Assembly: GCA_963765875.1 (NCBI GenBank)
Contig: CAVXYK010000028.1
Location: 1 to 44,957, forward strand
Reading direction: 5' to 3'
DNA length: 44,957 nucleotides
Source: JAWKOK01 sp963765875
Lineage (GTDB): Bacteria; Chloroflexota; Anaerolineae; Caldilineales; Caldilineaceae
Position numbers and translations under genes: made by a program. The notes beneath the pieces were generated by a model. The model had not been told where the DNA came from and made no database searches. It saw only the letters and a list, made by a program, of their open reading frames with translations. Positions 33,538 to 43,371 of the stretch are shown piece after piece (positions within the stretch are counted from its first letter, which is position 1; the number at the start of each line of letters is the position of its first letter).

Positions 33538-34446
33538 ATGGACCCTATGAGCTTTCTAAAACGAATATTCGGGAACGCCAGGTTGAATGGCGCAGCGCTG
33601 GCCGATTCACCCAACGTATCCGATTATGCGCAGATCGATCTACTCAGCCGCTTCGTTAATGCCCGCCCATTGGACACCCCACAGACACAACAACGATGGA
33701 ACCGCGTGCTGCCACAGCCCTATGACCAGACTATCCAGCTCTTTGAGGAACAGGGATGGCTGACGCATGGGGTGGGCGAAAACCAGGCAGATGAGTATCA
33801 GACATCGCCTCTGGCAATGCCCTTTGTCGAGGCATACCAGGAACGGCTGGAGCGGGCACGCCTGCGAGTCCGAGCTGAGGTGCGCAAGGCCGTTGAGGAG
33901 AGAGACACGGGCGAGGCATTGGAGATCCGGCGCCGGTATGAGTCAAGCCATCCGCTGGGCAGCGCAGACTGGTCCGGGCCCAAGCCGCAGCTGAGCCGCA
34001 GTTCGCTCACGCGACGCATCCTCTATCTTCAGCATTGGCTGCTCGACGGCCTGACACCGGAAACGGCGGAATGGTTGAAGCGCTATGCGGCCGAGCAACA
34101 TCTTTGGGAAACCAGTTGGCGGCTGGAAGATGCCGAGATCCCGGAGCACGTGGCGAATGAATTGCGCACAGCGCAGATGGACGCGTCTGAAGCGGCCTAT
34201 TGGCGGGCCCATGGGATTGCACTGTTGATTGACAATCAAGAAACATGGCAGCGCTGCAAAGGCGGCGATCATGTACGTCGAATCGAAATCGTCGGGTTTG
34301 ATGACGAGTTCACATGCAGCCACTGCAAGGAATCGCTCGGCAACGAGTATCTCGTGGCCCGTGTGCCCGAATTGCCCCATCGCGACTGCACATCGTTACG
34401 CGGGTGCCGGTGCCGCTATGAGCCTGTGCTTGAATCGTATGAATAG
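33538..34446 (+). CDS. Unknown protein with C-terminal Cys-rich (zinc-ribbon-like) motif
   Basis: A 302-residue soluble protein without recognised family. Residues 30-100 contain 'LLSRFVNARPLDTPQTQQRW' and 'QLFEEQGWLT', an SAP- or winged-helix-like helical part; 100-140 is highly charged and probably coiled; 155-240 is helical. The C-terminus has FTCSHCKESLG and then LPHRDCTSLRGCRCRYEP, i.e. a CxxC pair plus His-Asp-Cys and CRC, likely a zinc site. The second part resembles the 'LP-H-x-x-CRC' end of phage Mu gpF-like head morphogenesis proteins, but no phage gene lies nearby, so this may be only a shared knuckle. Confidence 0.7.
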   Translation: MDPMSFLKRIFGNARLNGAALADSPNVSDYAQIDLLSRFVNARPLDTPQTQQRWNRVLPQPYDQTIQLFEEQGWLTHGVGENQADEYQTSPLAMPFVEAYQERLERARLRVRAEVRKAVEERDTGEALEIRRRYESSHPLGSADWSGPKPQLSRSSLTRRILYLQHWLLDGLTPETAEWLKRYAAEQHLWETSWRLEDAEIPEHVANELRTAQMDASEAAYWRAHGIALLIDNQETWQRCKGGDHVRRIEIVGFDDEFTCSHCKESLGNEYLVARVPELPHRDCTSLRGCRCRYEPVLESYE

Positions 34447-34500
34447 AGGGTGAGGGGGTGACAAGGTGAGGGGAAGTGAAAGATTGATCATTACCGGTCA

Positions 34501-35604
34501 TTACCCTGGATTGTCATATGGTATTCGATGTACGACAGTCGGTCCGTAGGTATACCCGATTCGTTTTTCGATCTCATCCGAATGGCAGCCCATGATGTGC
34601 CGCAGCGTTCGACTAGAGTAGGCAACGATTCCTCTGGCCAGTTCGTGTTGATACTGGTCAATAATGGAGATCGTATCCCCTCGTATGAACTCCCCTTCCA
34701 CGCCAATGATGCCTGCCGGCAATAGGCTGCGTCCGGCTTGGGAAAGCGCTCTGGTGGCGCCGTCATCAATGAGTAGTCGGCCGGCGGGCTTGGGTCCGGC
34801 CAGGATCCACCGTTTGCGATTCTCAACGCGCGTTTCGAGCGCAGGGAAGCGCGTGCCGATCAGTTCACCCGCGGCGACTCGGGTGATGACATTGGGCTCT
34901 CGCCCGTAACAGATGACCGCATCAGCGCCGGCATGACGCGCCACATTGGCTGCCTGCAACTTGGTTGCCATACCGCCGACCCCCAGCCCAGTCTCTGTGC
35001 CGCCGGCGGTGGCACGCAGCGAATCATCGATTCTGTGGACTTCAGAGATCAATTCTGCCTCAGGGTCTTTGCGCGGATCGGCAGTGTAGAGACCACGCTG
35101 ATCGGTCAGCATGAGCAGCAGGTCCGCATTAGAGAGCGTCGTCACCAGGGCAGACAGGTTGTCGTTATCGCCGACCTTGATCTCCTCGGTGGCGACTGCA
35201 TCGTTCTCGTTGACGATCGGGATGATGCCCTGTTCCAGTAGCGCCGAAAACGTATCACGGGCATTGAGATACCGTTGCCGGTTTTCCACATCGGCACGGG
35301 TCAGCAGGATCTGACCGACATGGATGTCGTAGATGTCGAAGAAGCGCTCCCACATCAACATCAGACGGGTCTGCCCGACCGCTGCATAGAGTTGCTTGGT
35401 GATGATGGTGTCTGGCAAGTTTGGGAAGTCGAGACGCCCCTTGCCCATATTGATAGCGCCGGAACTGGTGATGATAATTTCGTGACCATTACGCTGAAGC
35501 TCCGCACACTGGCGTACCAACTCCACCATATGGGCCTGGTCCGGCTGACGGCCACCGCCGGTTAACACACTTGTTCCCAATTTGATGACAATTCGCTTGT
35601 ACAT
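34501..35604 (-). CDS. proB: Glutamate 5-kinase
   Basis: A 367-residue enzyme that phosphorylates glutamate in the first step of proline synthesis. The amino-acid kinase domain is clear: MYKRIVIKLGTSVLTGGG, IIITSSGAINMGKGRLDFPN, 'GIIPIVNENDAVATEEIKVG' then DNDNLSALV, 'LLMLTDQRGLYTADPR' and GTETGLGVGGMATKLQAANV. A C-terminal PUA domain (about residues 275-357) begins near ILAGPKPAGRLLIDDGATRA. Size is that of the usual two-domain form. proA is not in the window. It is divergent from the metallophosphoesterase gene. Confidence 0.95.
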   Translation of the reverse strand: MYKRIVIKLGTSVLTGGGRQPDQAHMVELVRQCAELQRNGHEIIITSSGAINMGKGRLDFPNLPDTIITKQLYAAVGQTRLMLMWERFFDIYDIHVGQILLTRADVENRQRYLNARDTFSALLEQGIIPIVNENDAVATEEIKVGDNDNLSALVTTLSNADLLLMLTDQRGLYTADPRKDPEAELISEVHRIDDSLRATAGGTETGLGVGGMATKLQAANVARHAGADAVICYGREPNVITRVAAGELIGTRFPALETRVENRKRWILAGPKPAGRLLIDDGATRALSQAGRSLLPAGIIGVEGEFIRGDTISIIDQYQHELARGIVAYSSRTLRHIMGCHSDEIEKRIGYTYGPTVVHRIPYDNPG

Positions 35605-35642
35605 GGCTCAAATCGATCCATTCGGGATTCTACTAAACGCCT

Positions 35643-35738
35643 ATTTCACCACGGAGGCACGAAGGAGGCACAGAGTTCACAGAGGAAAAGCTCTTTCAAT
35701 CTGTGGTTATCGGCGTCTATCTGTGGCAAATTCGCCAT
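35643..35738. repeat. Dispersed 'cacagag/ctgtgg' repeat, copy 6
   Basis: Reads TTTCACCACGGAGGCACGAA, GGAGGCACAGAGTTCACAGA, then AATCTGTGGTTATCGGCGTC and TATCTGTGGCAAATTCGCC. Shares words with copies 2 and 4. It lies between the divergent proB and metallophosphoesterase genes. Confidence 0.7.
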
Positions 35739-35866
35739 TTTCCAGTAGAGTTATTCGGCGTTCGGCAATTCGGATGCAAAAAATCAAAACAACGCCGCTG
35801 TATGAACATGCTGAACAATGCGGATCAGTATAGCGTACCGGCCACGATCACCCAATGAGGGTTCCC

Positions 35867-36817
35867 ATGCGTATCGCCATATTTTCAGACATCCACGACA
35901 ATGTTGCCGGCCTGACAGCGGTGCTTGCCGACGCCGAACGGCGCAACGCTGATCGGCTGATATTCCTCGGCGATCTAGGCAACAACGAGCAACTGTATGA
36001 GACGTTGCAACGATTGGGCGTCGACTGTCTGTTCGGCAACTGGGAGGTGAGTGGATTGCAGCGCCTGACCCCGTCAGTACATGACTGGGTCAGCGGATGG
36101 CCGTCCACGCTGCGTACAGAATCCGCCATCTATTGTCATGCTACGCCGGATATGCCCGCACAGGCAAGCACCACGCAAGACGCTGTCGCCCACATGAGCC
36201 GGGGAGCCCGATGGCAGCAACTCTTTCCTCGTCTTCACCTTGATGAGACTGCACTGTGGAACGCGCTGGCCGTCATGGAGGAAGGAGATCTGCGGGTGAC
36301 ATTTCACGGCCATACGCATGTGCAAATGGCCTGGGGATGGTGCGTCAGTGCGCACGAGGTAGACGTCAGCAACGGTCGACGTCTACAATCGTGGATCGGC
36401 CTGGATGAGCTTCAACTGATGCCCGGCAGAGTGAGTACGCCCAATCGCTATGTTATCAGTGTCGGCAGCGCCGGTCAGCCCGACGACGGACCGGCGCTCA
36501 AGTATGCGATGTATGAATGCCGAACAGCAAAAAATCCGATTTCACCGCATTTGAATCATCAGCAAAATCTAGACTGTTCTTATCCGCTTGCCGTACTACG
36601 GCGCAAGAGCGGTTTATTGCCCATGTATGTGGCGAAGAAAGCGAGGAAGATAGCGAACATGAAGCCAACTGCCCCCCCTAGCGCCGTGGCCATAATCGGG
36701 CTGATGCCGGGCACTGGCCTCACAGGCGGGATGGCAGGCGCACCAAGACGTACTTCGCTATTGGCAGCGCTGCGGGCAAGGTTGAGTTCCACCACTTTGC
36801 TATTCAACGTCTCATAG
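35867..36817 (+). CDS. Metallophosphoesterase (YfcE/calcineurin-like), 3' end probably frameshifted
   Basis: A binuclear-metal phosphoesterase. Motifs: SDIHDNVAG (D-x-H), FLGDLGNN (GD), 'FGNWE' in place of GNHE/D, CHATPD, and GHTHVQMAWG (GHTH). As read it stops at 36817 after running 237 bases antisense through the Wzz-like gene; residues after 'YAMYEC' are not homologous. In the next frame the sequence near 36510 goes on as EQQKIRFHRI and a stop at 36552-36554, which is the usual family end. A one-base slip near 36510 is likely, so the real gene is about 35867-36554 (about 228 residues). GAGGG just before the ATG at 35867 decides against the earlier ATG at 35855. Confidence 0.82.
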   Translation: MRIAIFSDIHDNVAGLTAVLADAERRNADRLIFLGDLGNNEQLYETLQRLGVDCLFGNWEVSGLQRLTPSVHDWVSGWPSTLRTESAIYCHATPDMPAQASTTQDAVAHMSRGARWQQLFPRLHLDETALWNALAVMEEGDLRVTFHGHTHVQMAWGWCVSAHEVDVSNGRRLQSWIGLDELQLMPGRVSTPNRYVISVGSAGQPDDGPALKYAMYECRTAKNPISPHLNHQQNLDCSYPLAVLRRKSGLLPMYVAKKARKIANMKPTAPPSAVAIIGLMPGTGLTGGMAGAPRRTSLLAALRARLSSTTLLFNVS

Positions 36818-38427
36818 GCAGTCCATGCCAGATCGCGCTGCTGGGTCAACTGTCGCTGTATCGCTTGTTCTCTCTCTAACTGAGCGGACAGACGTTGGAT
36901 ATCTTGTTCCAGCTGAGTCATCGTGTGCGCCAGATCGTCACCAACGGTTATGCTTCCCTCAGGGATGACGCCGGCCGTCCGCGCTTGATTGGTCAATGCG
37001 CCCAATCCAAACAGGCTCTCATAGCTTGTCGCAATGGCCTGGGACAGCGAACTTTCCACCTGGGGAAACGGTTCCGTCTCTATGTCGACGGTAGATGTGT
37101 CGGCAGCAGCGCCATTCTCGGCGGCAGAATCGACCGGCAGCAGCGATGAGAGAGTGAATCCCCGCGCGGTCAGTTCGTCAACGAATCGGACCGAATCATT
37201 GGCTAGAATACTCTCACCGAACAGATCAATCTGACTATCAAGCTGAGTCAAATATTCCTCTAGGGCTACGATCAGAGACTCAATATCTGTCTGTTGCTCG
37301 GCGGCGGTAGGCGGGGCAGAGGCGTCAATGTTGAGGAAGAGACCCGTGGGCAGGTCCACAGCCAATTCAGACGATGTAGCGGCGAAGACCTGGGCCTTGA
37401 GCAATTGTAGGGCCAAAGCATTTGTTGCGGCAGCAGCGTCTCCGCCGGACGCCACCTGGGCTTGCAGTGTTCGAGTTTTCCCCAGCGCCTGCTCGATCTG
37501 GCTGCGGATAGCGAGCAGATCGGCAATCACCGCCACATTCTGGGTGGTCTGTTGTTCCAGCAACGCCAGCGATGGCTTGACTTCAGCGTCGACCAGCCGA
37601 TTGAAGAGAGCCAAACGTGCATTCAGATCCCGATCAATGACTGCCGAAGCGGCGCTGATTTGGCCTAGCTTCAATGAAGCTAACAAGGCCCGATCTGTCT
37701 CCAATTGGCGGTTGATCGACTGAATCTGACTGCCGCCAATGAAATCTTCCAATGACTTTTGAACGTCTAAATAGCGTTGCTCCACCCCGGCCTGTTCGCT
37801 TTGCACCGAGGCAATCACGGCTTCCGGCACCTGCCCATAGATGGCATTGACTACGTCAACATAGTGACCGGTCCAGGCGTTAGCTATGGCGGCAGCTTTG
37901 TCCGGATCATCAGCCGTTACTGTGATCTGAATGAGATCGCTAGGACTGCGAGCATCCGGGCCAGGCGCCAATTCGGCTTCTACGCTCTCGAGCAGAGTCG
38001 CCGGCACCTGTTCCTCTTCGGCCCACTGGGCGCCCAAATCGTCGATGACTGACTGGGCAATCGCGCCGCTTTTGACCAAGCCCAACAATGCGGCACGCCG
38101 AGATGCCACTGCCGAGGAGGCAGCTCCCTCTTCGGACGTCGTGAGGAAACGTGAATCAAAGTTGACGTCACTGCTGACGCGGGCAATGACGACAGTGGCA
38201 GTCGCTTTATATTGAGATTGCTGTACCTGGCCAAGGACGAAGATTGCGCCGCCTGCCACCAGGGCGGAGAGTACAGAGATCAAGAGGATTTCTCGCCACC
38301 AATCAATCAGCACGTCAATATATTGGCGCAGATCAATTTCGTCATCGGCCGTCCAGTGGTCGCGATCTGGATTCTCTGGGGTTTGCACGGTCATATCAGC
38401 TTTTCCTTGTCCTACTAAGCCACTCAT
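36580..38427 (-). CDS. Wzz-like polysaccharide co-polymerase (chain length determinant)
   Basis: A 615-residue inner-membrane protein. The Wzz domain starts at 'DEIDLRQYIDVLIDWWREIL' with the first helix (about residues 45-65, LISVLSALVAGGAIFVLGQV). A long extracytoplasmic helical region with coiled coils follows (about 190-560), then a Pro-rich stretch 'APAIPPVRPVPGISPIMATA' and the second helix (GGAVGFMFAIFLAFFATYM). There is no C-terminal tyrosine kinase domain, so a separate kinase would be needed. The ATG at 38427 has GGAGAT 7 bases upstream; an in-frame start 12 codons earlier has none. It sets glycan chain length with the polymerase of this cluster. Confidence 0.88.
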   Translation of the reverse strand: MSGLVGQGKADMTVQTPENPDRDHWTADDEIDLRQYIDVLIDWWREILLISVLSALVAGGAIFVLGQVQQSQYKATATVVIARVSSDVNFDSRFLTTSEEGAASSAVASRRAALLGLVKSGAIAQSVIDDLGAQWAEEEQVPATLLESVEAELAPGPDARSPSDLIQITVTADDPDKAAAIANAWTGHYVDVVNAIYGQVPEAVIASVQSEQAGVEQRYLDVQKSLEDFIGGSQIQSINRQLETDRALLASLKLGQISAASAVIDRDLNARLALFNRLVDAEVKPSLALLEQQTTQNVAVIADLLAIRSQIEQALGKTRTLQAQVASGGDAAAATNALALQLLKAQVFAATSSELAVDLPTGLFLNIDASAPPTAAEQQTDIESLIVALEEYLTQLDSQIDLFGESILANDSVRFVDELTARGFTLSSLLPVDSAAENGAAADTSTVDIETEPFPQVESSLSQAIATSYESLFGLGALTNQARTAGVIPEGSITVGDDLAHTMTQLEQDIQRLSAQLEREQAIQRQLTQQRDLAWTAYETLNSKVVELNLARSAANSEVRLGAPAIPPVRPVPGISPIMATALGGAVGFMFAIFLAFFATYMGNKPLLRRSTASG

Positions 38428-38541
38428 TTCTATCTCCATGCATATACTTGGGAGGAACAACATCCCTCTGTCAATGATCCGGAATCAGACAAGCTGAATG
38501 ATAGCTTCTCCCAATTCACCGGGCATTCTGGTCGTTCTTCG

Positions 38542-39378
38542 TCAATGGTCATCAGTTGCGGTTGCCAAATAGTTGGATACACTGCGAAAGTGCTCCAAGT
38601 CTTCGTAGTACTCCGTGATGGGCGTCAAGACACCACCGGGGCAGATTCGATAGATACTGTATCCCATGGGGTGTAGAAAATCCCACAGGTCGTGAAAATA
38701 GGTTCGGGAGTTGATATTGCCTGAACCAAATTCGAATGTCAGGACTCGAATTCGCTGCGTTTCCAGTCCGCGTGTAGCACCCTGCAACACGGCGAACTCA
38801 TGGCCTTCAACATCAATCTTCATGAAATCAACTTGATCGATCCCCATTTCCACCATCGTGTCGTCAATGGTTACGACCGGAGTCTGTTCTCGCACCGGCG
38901 GGTGATCAAGTTGGTGATATGTATCTCGACGAGCATAAAGAGATGCGATTGCCCCACCCGGCTCCGGCGATACCAGTGTGGCAACGCCGGGTTCCGCCCC
39001 CACTGCAGCGGGGACCAGCGTGACATTTGGCAGATTGAGGCTGCGCAATTGCAGCTGGCAGTGAGAAGATGGCTCAAACATGACTATCTGACACGGTCTA
39101 GGTCTTAAGGCTGCAACGACCCTGCGCGTCCATTCTCCCTGGTTCGCACCCACATCAAAAATGATCGGCCTGGCGCTACTCACTTGGGCAGTCACTACAT
39201 TGATTTCTCCCTGCATATCCCATCCAGTGCCTGCCCCCTTCCCCTGAATAATTTCAAGATAGATTTCCAATAGCCGTAGAGTACGCGCGCCGATGCCATG
39301 TAACAAGACACGCGACAATATGGGCGCCATCCGTTTGCCGATACGGTTTAGCGGACCAGGTTCGTGAGGTTTGATCAT
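38542..39378 (-). CDS. FkbM family methyltransferase
   Basis: A 278-residue SAM-dependent O-methyltransferase. 'RPIIFDVGANQGEWTRRVVA' is motif I, 'MFEPSSHC' the acidic strand 2, and 'VDFMKIDVEGHEFAVLQGAT' is the diagnostic FkbM signature. It probably methylates a sugar of the surface glycan. The ATG at 39376-39378 is chosen; a TTG 10 codons upstream, directly after the ligase stop, is possible. Neither has a clear ribosome-binding site. Confidence 0.9.
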   Translation of the reverse strand: MIKPHEPGPLNRIGKRMAPILSRVLLHGIGARTLRLLEIYLEIIQGKGAGTGWDMQGEINVVTAQVSSARPIIFDVGANQGEWTRRVVAALRPRPCQIVMFEPSSHCQLQLRSLNLPNVTLVPAAVGAEPGVATLVSPEPGGAIASLYARRDTYHQLDHPPVREQTPVVTIDDTMVEMGIDQVDFMKIDVEGHEFAVLQGATRGLETQRIRVLTFEFGSGNINSRTYFHDLWDFLHPMGYSIYRICPGGVLTPITEYYEDLEHFRSVSNYLATATDDH

Positions 39379-39408
39379 GGTAGGATGCCAGTGTTGACGA
39401 TTGCCCAA

Positions 39409-40765
39409 CTATACCGAGCCATCAGGACCTCCATCTTGCTGTGTAGAGTCCTGCTCGTGGGAGAAACTCTCGCGATGCAGGAGCGTTGCTGTAGCGATCA
39501 GAAGCCACGGGAAAAATGCCGGCTTTGATCCCCAATTGACGGCAGCGAAGAATCCAGCGATGAGCGTTGCCGTTAACGATCCCAATATTCCGGCAGCGAT
39601 TGCCCACTGCAAAGACGTTGGCCTACGTCGCAACACGCTGACCAGCATAACTATCAAAGTGATGATTAATTGATAGATAGGCGATCAAACCGGGTAAGCC
39701 CAAATCAACACCAACCTGCAACAGTAGACTATGGGCGTCCGGGATGTTCACGACCTGGCGGGATGAGAAAGTAGGGGTAGAGCAGCGGAATCACCTGATC
39801 AAATGTGCCAATGCCGATACCGGTGAATGGAAAGTCATGCAGTGCATAGAGCGCCCGGCCCCAGATTTCCACACGTACATCAAAGCCACTGGCCACACCG
39901 TCGGCTGCGAGTGCATCCAGGAAAGAACTGGAATCAGTCACGATCAGAGTCACAAACACGCAGAACAGAGCAGCGCCAGTACATAGAGCAATTTGGGCCA
40001 ACGCAGCGCCACCATCAACGGCAGCACAACAGCCAATGCCAACAGGCTGCCACGACTGCCCGTCAGAATGATCATCGCCCACCATCCCACAGCCACCAGC
40101 CCTGACAGAAGCGGCAACCAAGGGTAGTCGAGTCCTAGGTCGGACGCAGCGCCAAGGGTGACCCAAATGGGGACAAATATGAGTAATCCACTGGCAAGGA
40201 TGTTGGCGTTGATGGTCTCGCCCAGATACTGCACCAACGGTTGCATTGCAGTCTGATAAGTCTCAACAGCGATGCAAAGCGGACAGGCTGTGATGCCAAA
40301 ACGGCCGGTCCAAGCTAGCGCCATGGCAAGACTCATGGCAAGCAGCGGCCAGAGAACCAATTCAGGACGCTGCTGGGTGGGTGGCCAGTTGACGGTAGCA
40401 ACAAAGAACGCAAGCCCTAATGCCAGATAGCCCAGTGCCTCCCAAGATTGGTTCGGAGACGCCGATGCCCATAGACTTACGGGCAGCCACAACAGGATGA
40501 ACGCCAGCGACCAGTTGAGAGGAGTAGGCGGCAGAAGTCGTCGCTGCACCAATAGACGCAGCGGCCAGAAGAGGGCAAGCGAGATCACAAGCCACGGCTG
40601 CCATTTGACGGAGACAAACCGACCCGGCAACAAGATTAGCGGGGAGAGACTGATGACCCATAGGGGCTCCCACCACAGGACACCCAGAGCCATGTTCTTG
40701 CCGCGTGTTAGCGAAGCTGTATGGGAAGAGGATTGAGTCTTTCGCCGGGTGGTCAATTCGGGCAC
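39409..40765 (-). pseudogene. O-antigen ligase/polymerase (Wzy/WaaL family), frame broken
   Basis: Read across frames this is one membrane protein of about 445 residues. First part (40765 to about 39965): MPELTTRRKTQSSSHTASLT, then many helices, ending with 'TGSRGSLLALAVVLPLMVAL', the conserved ligase motif. Second part in another frame (to about 39757): SFLDALAADGVASGFDVRVE, then 'GIGIGTFDQVIPLLYPYF'. Third: VNIPDAHSLLLQVGVDLGLP, the typical 'HxxxLQ' loop. Fourth: ITLIVMLVSVLRRRPT to the stop at 39409. Slips lie near 39965, 39757 and 39665. All motifs survive, so the damage is small and recent, or an error of sequence. It would polymerise or transfer the glycan. Confidence 0.75.
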
Positions 40766-40778
40766 ACACGTATCATTG

Positions 40779-42775
40779 CTAATTTGGCTGTGCCTTCAGC
40801 GAAGACTGTGATTTCTGTACAACCGCGGAAAGCGGCTTGTCCACAGATACATCTTCCGGTGGCTGAAACTCAGGTATCAGGTTCTTCAGGCCACGCATGA
40901 TTGCAGCCCGATCATTGGTATGGGCGGCAAAGGCCAAGGAGTCGACCGCTTCGTCGAGTTGATGCGGCACGAATAGGCTGGCGTTGGCGGCAATAAAGAT
41001 CTTTTCGTGTCTGGTCCGCTGATAGTCCTCGCCCGTGATGAAGAGCTCCTCGTAGAGTTTTTCGCCGGGTCTCACGCCGCTGAAGACGATATCAATGTCA
41101 CGGCCAACCTCAAGACCGGACAACTCAATCAAGTCGCGCGCCAGATCAACGATCTTGACTGGTTTCCCCATGTCCAGCACGAAGACTTCACCGCCCTGCC
41201 CCAATACCGCAGCCTGCAGCACCAACTGCACCGCTTCGGGAATGGTCATGAAGTAGCGTTCCATTTCCGGGTCCGTAACGGTAACCGGGCCGCCGGCCGC
41301 GATCTGCTTCTTGAAAGTGAGCACGACACTGCCACGACTACCCAACACATTGCCAAAACGTACGGCAACATAGTCATGGCCACTCTCCCTAGCCGCCTTG
41401 TGGACCAGCAACTCAGCGGCTCGTTTGCTGGCCCCCATGATGCTGGTGGGATTTACCGCCTTGTCGGTTGAAATCATGACAAACCGCTTCACGTTGGCCG
41501 CCTGGGCAGCGGTCAGAAGATTACGAACGCCCAACACATTATTGGTGATGGCTTCTGTTGGATTGGCCTCCATAAGCGGCACATGTTTATGCGCCGCAGC
41601 ATGGAAGACCACCTCTGGTTTCGTCTCTTGAAAAATGGCAAGAAGGCGTTCAGGAAAGCGGACATCGGCAATAACAGGCCGAATGACGGTTTGGGCGCCA
41701 GGATCCGCTATTGGCCCCTGTTCGCGGGCAAGCTGCAGACGGAGGTCATGGTAACTATCAAAAATGGAATTTTCACCGTGGCCAAGCAGTATCATTTCCG
41801 CCGGATTGCAGCGCAGGATTTGCCGACACAGTTCACTGCCGATTGAGCCGCCGCCGCCGGTGATGAGGACCCGTTTACCACGCAACAAGTCGTATACCGC
41901 CGCCGTGTCGGTCTGAATCGGGGTGCGACGCAGGAGATCCTCGATGTCCACATCGCGAAGTTGATTCAAGCCGACTGTTCCGTCCAGAAGTTCATACATA
42001 CCAGGGATGGTACGCGGATGAATGCCGATCTGTTCGCAGATCTTCACGATCCCCCGGATCTGTTTTCCAGTCGCGGTCGGCATGGCAATAATCACCTGGT
42101 CCACTCGCTCCTGCAGCACAATTCGGGGGATATCATTGCGATTACCCAAGACGCGCACGCCGTGAATATGCATATGGTGCTTTGCCTTGTGATCGTCAAC
42201 AAAACCGACTACGCGAAACCCAAGACCCGGGTTGGCCTGCATCTCACGCAAGGTCATGGCGCCGGCATCGCCGGCGCCGACAATGAGGATCCTGCTGGGA
42301 TTCTGAACAAACGTACGAAGACGAGCCAGCTCTCCAGGTTGCATGCGTTCCTGCAAAATGCGCAGCAGCATACGAGTCCCACCCAAAAATGCAGTACTGA
42401 GAACACCCTCCAGGAGCCAGATGGAGTGAGAAGGGATGTTTCGTATGCCCAAGAAAGGCATGATCCAGAAGTTTGCAATATAGATCAGTATTGAACCAAC
42501 ACCACCTGCAACCAGGATTGCGCGCAATTCATTCATGCTTGCATAGCGCCAAAGGCGATTGTAGAGACCAAAGGCGTAATAGACAGGCAACCGGATCAGA
42601 ATGATCACGATCAAAGAGGAATCCCCAGGCGCAAGTAGGGCCAGACATCTACCAGCGCTTCATAGCGGATGACAAAACTCAGGACAAATGCCAGAACAAT
42701 CGTGGCAGTGTCGATTGCCACCAAATAGCGTACGCGCAGACCGCTTATCGGTACGCTTATCCTTTTGTTTGACAT
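40779..42775 (-). CDS. UDP-GlcNAc 4,6-dehydratase-like protein (PglF/CapD/FlaA1 type), N-terminus frameshifted
   Basis: A membrane-anchored nucleotide-sugar dehydratase of about 664 residues. The ATG at 42773-42775 begins MSNKRISVPISGLRVRYLVA and gives the first helix; this frame stops at about 42616 after LRLGIPL, and the rest continues in the next frame with LIVIILIRLPVYYAFGLYNR then LWRYAS. One missing T in the T-run near 42615 explains it. A CoA-binding-like domain follows (ILIVGAGDAGAMTLREMQ), then the catalytic SDR domain: ITGGGGSIGSELCRQI and 'STDKAVNPTSIMGASKRAAE', where Met replaces Tyr of YxxxK, as in long-type dehydratases (PglF, WbpM). Beside PglE- and PglD-like genes it points to bacillosamine synthesis. 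Confidence 0.88.
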
Positions 42776-42804
42776 GAAGAGTTCGCTCGTTTTCGGTAAA
42801 ATCA

Positions 42805-42902
42805 GTACTTCACGAATTGTCAGTCTGAGCGGGCTTACAGAATCTCTTCACTCTGGAAAACGACCAGCGAAGAGTCTTGTTTTGCTTGAATTCGTGAAGT
42901 AC
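42805..42902. repeat. MITE-like element with terminal inverted repeats, copy 2
   Basis: A 98-bp unit flanked by GTACTTCACGAATT (42805-42818) and AATTCGTGAAGTAC (42889-42902), a perfect 14-bp inverted repeat. The end GAATTCGTGAAGTAC differs by one base from GAATTCGTGAACTAC of the element at 32523-32641. The centre holds GTCAGTCTGAGCGGGCTTAC and AGAATCTCTTC. Noncoding. Confidence 0.75.
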
Positions 42903-42968
42903 CGTAATTAGTAGATTGATGAAGGGAGAATCCAGTAAGTAACTGTCCGCAAACAACTTAGCGGTTTG

Positions 42969-43033
42969 AACCTCCGGGAGGTGGTCAGAACCACTTCGTT
43001 CAGCCAAACGTTCGTGACCACCTCCCGGAGGTT
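42969..43033. repeat. Inverted repeat with palindromic arms
   Basis: AACCTCCGGGAGGTGGTCA (42969-42987) and TGACCACCTCCCGGAGGTT (43015-43033) are perfect inverse copies over 19 bases. Each arm also holds the self-palindrome CCTCCGGGAGG or CCTCCCGGAGG. Outside it, GTCCGC and GCGGAC form a further matching pair. Confidence 0.75.
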
Positions 43034-43371
43034 ATTCGCGGACACTCACTAAGATCGAAGGCGTCCCTTGCTATAGAAATATCGTTTGCCCATTCATGCA
43101 GCATGATTTCGTAGGGCAACCCTTGCGGTCGCCCGCTATGGTCAGCGGACGGTGGCAAGCTCCGCCCCCGCAAAACACGATCGTTGACCGCACAATCGGT
43201 ATGATATATGTACGCTCTACATGACGATAAGGGTACGACATGCATATCGAATCGCCAAGTTTTTCGGCAGGGCTGGGGCACTTAACCGAATCCCCTCAAG
43301 GGTTTAGCCGGAGAGAGGATTATGTCTGTCGGCTACACCATGGCCGTAGACAATCATCGAGGATATTCTCA

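Larger units (their letters stand above)
42776..43371. other. Repeat-rich intergenic region in the glycan cluster
   Basis: No gene seen. Contains the second MITE-like element (42805-42902), a 19-bp inverted repeat (42969-43033) and a 'CGTAGGGCAACCCTTGCGG' element (about 43110-43175). Confidence 0.6.
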
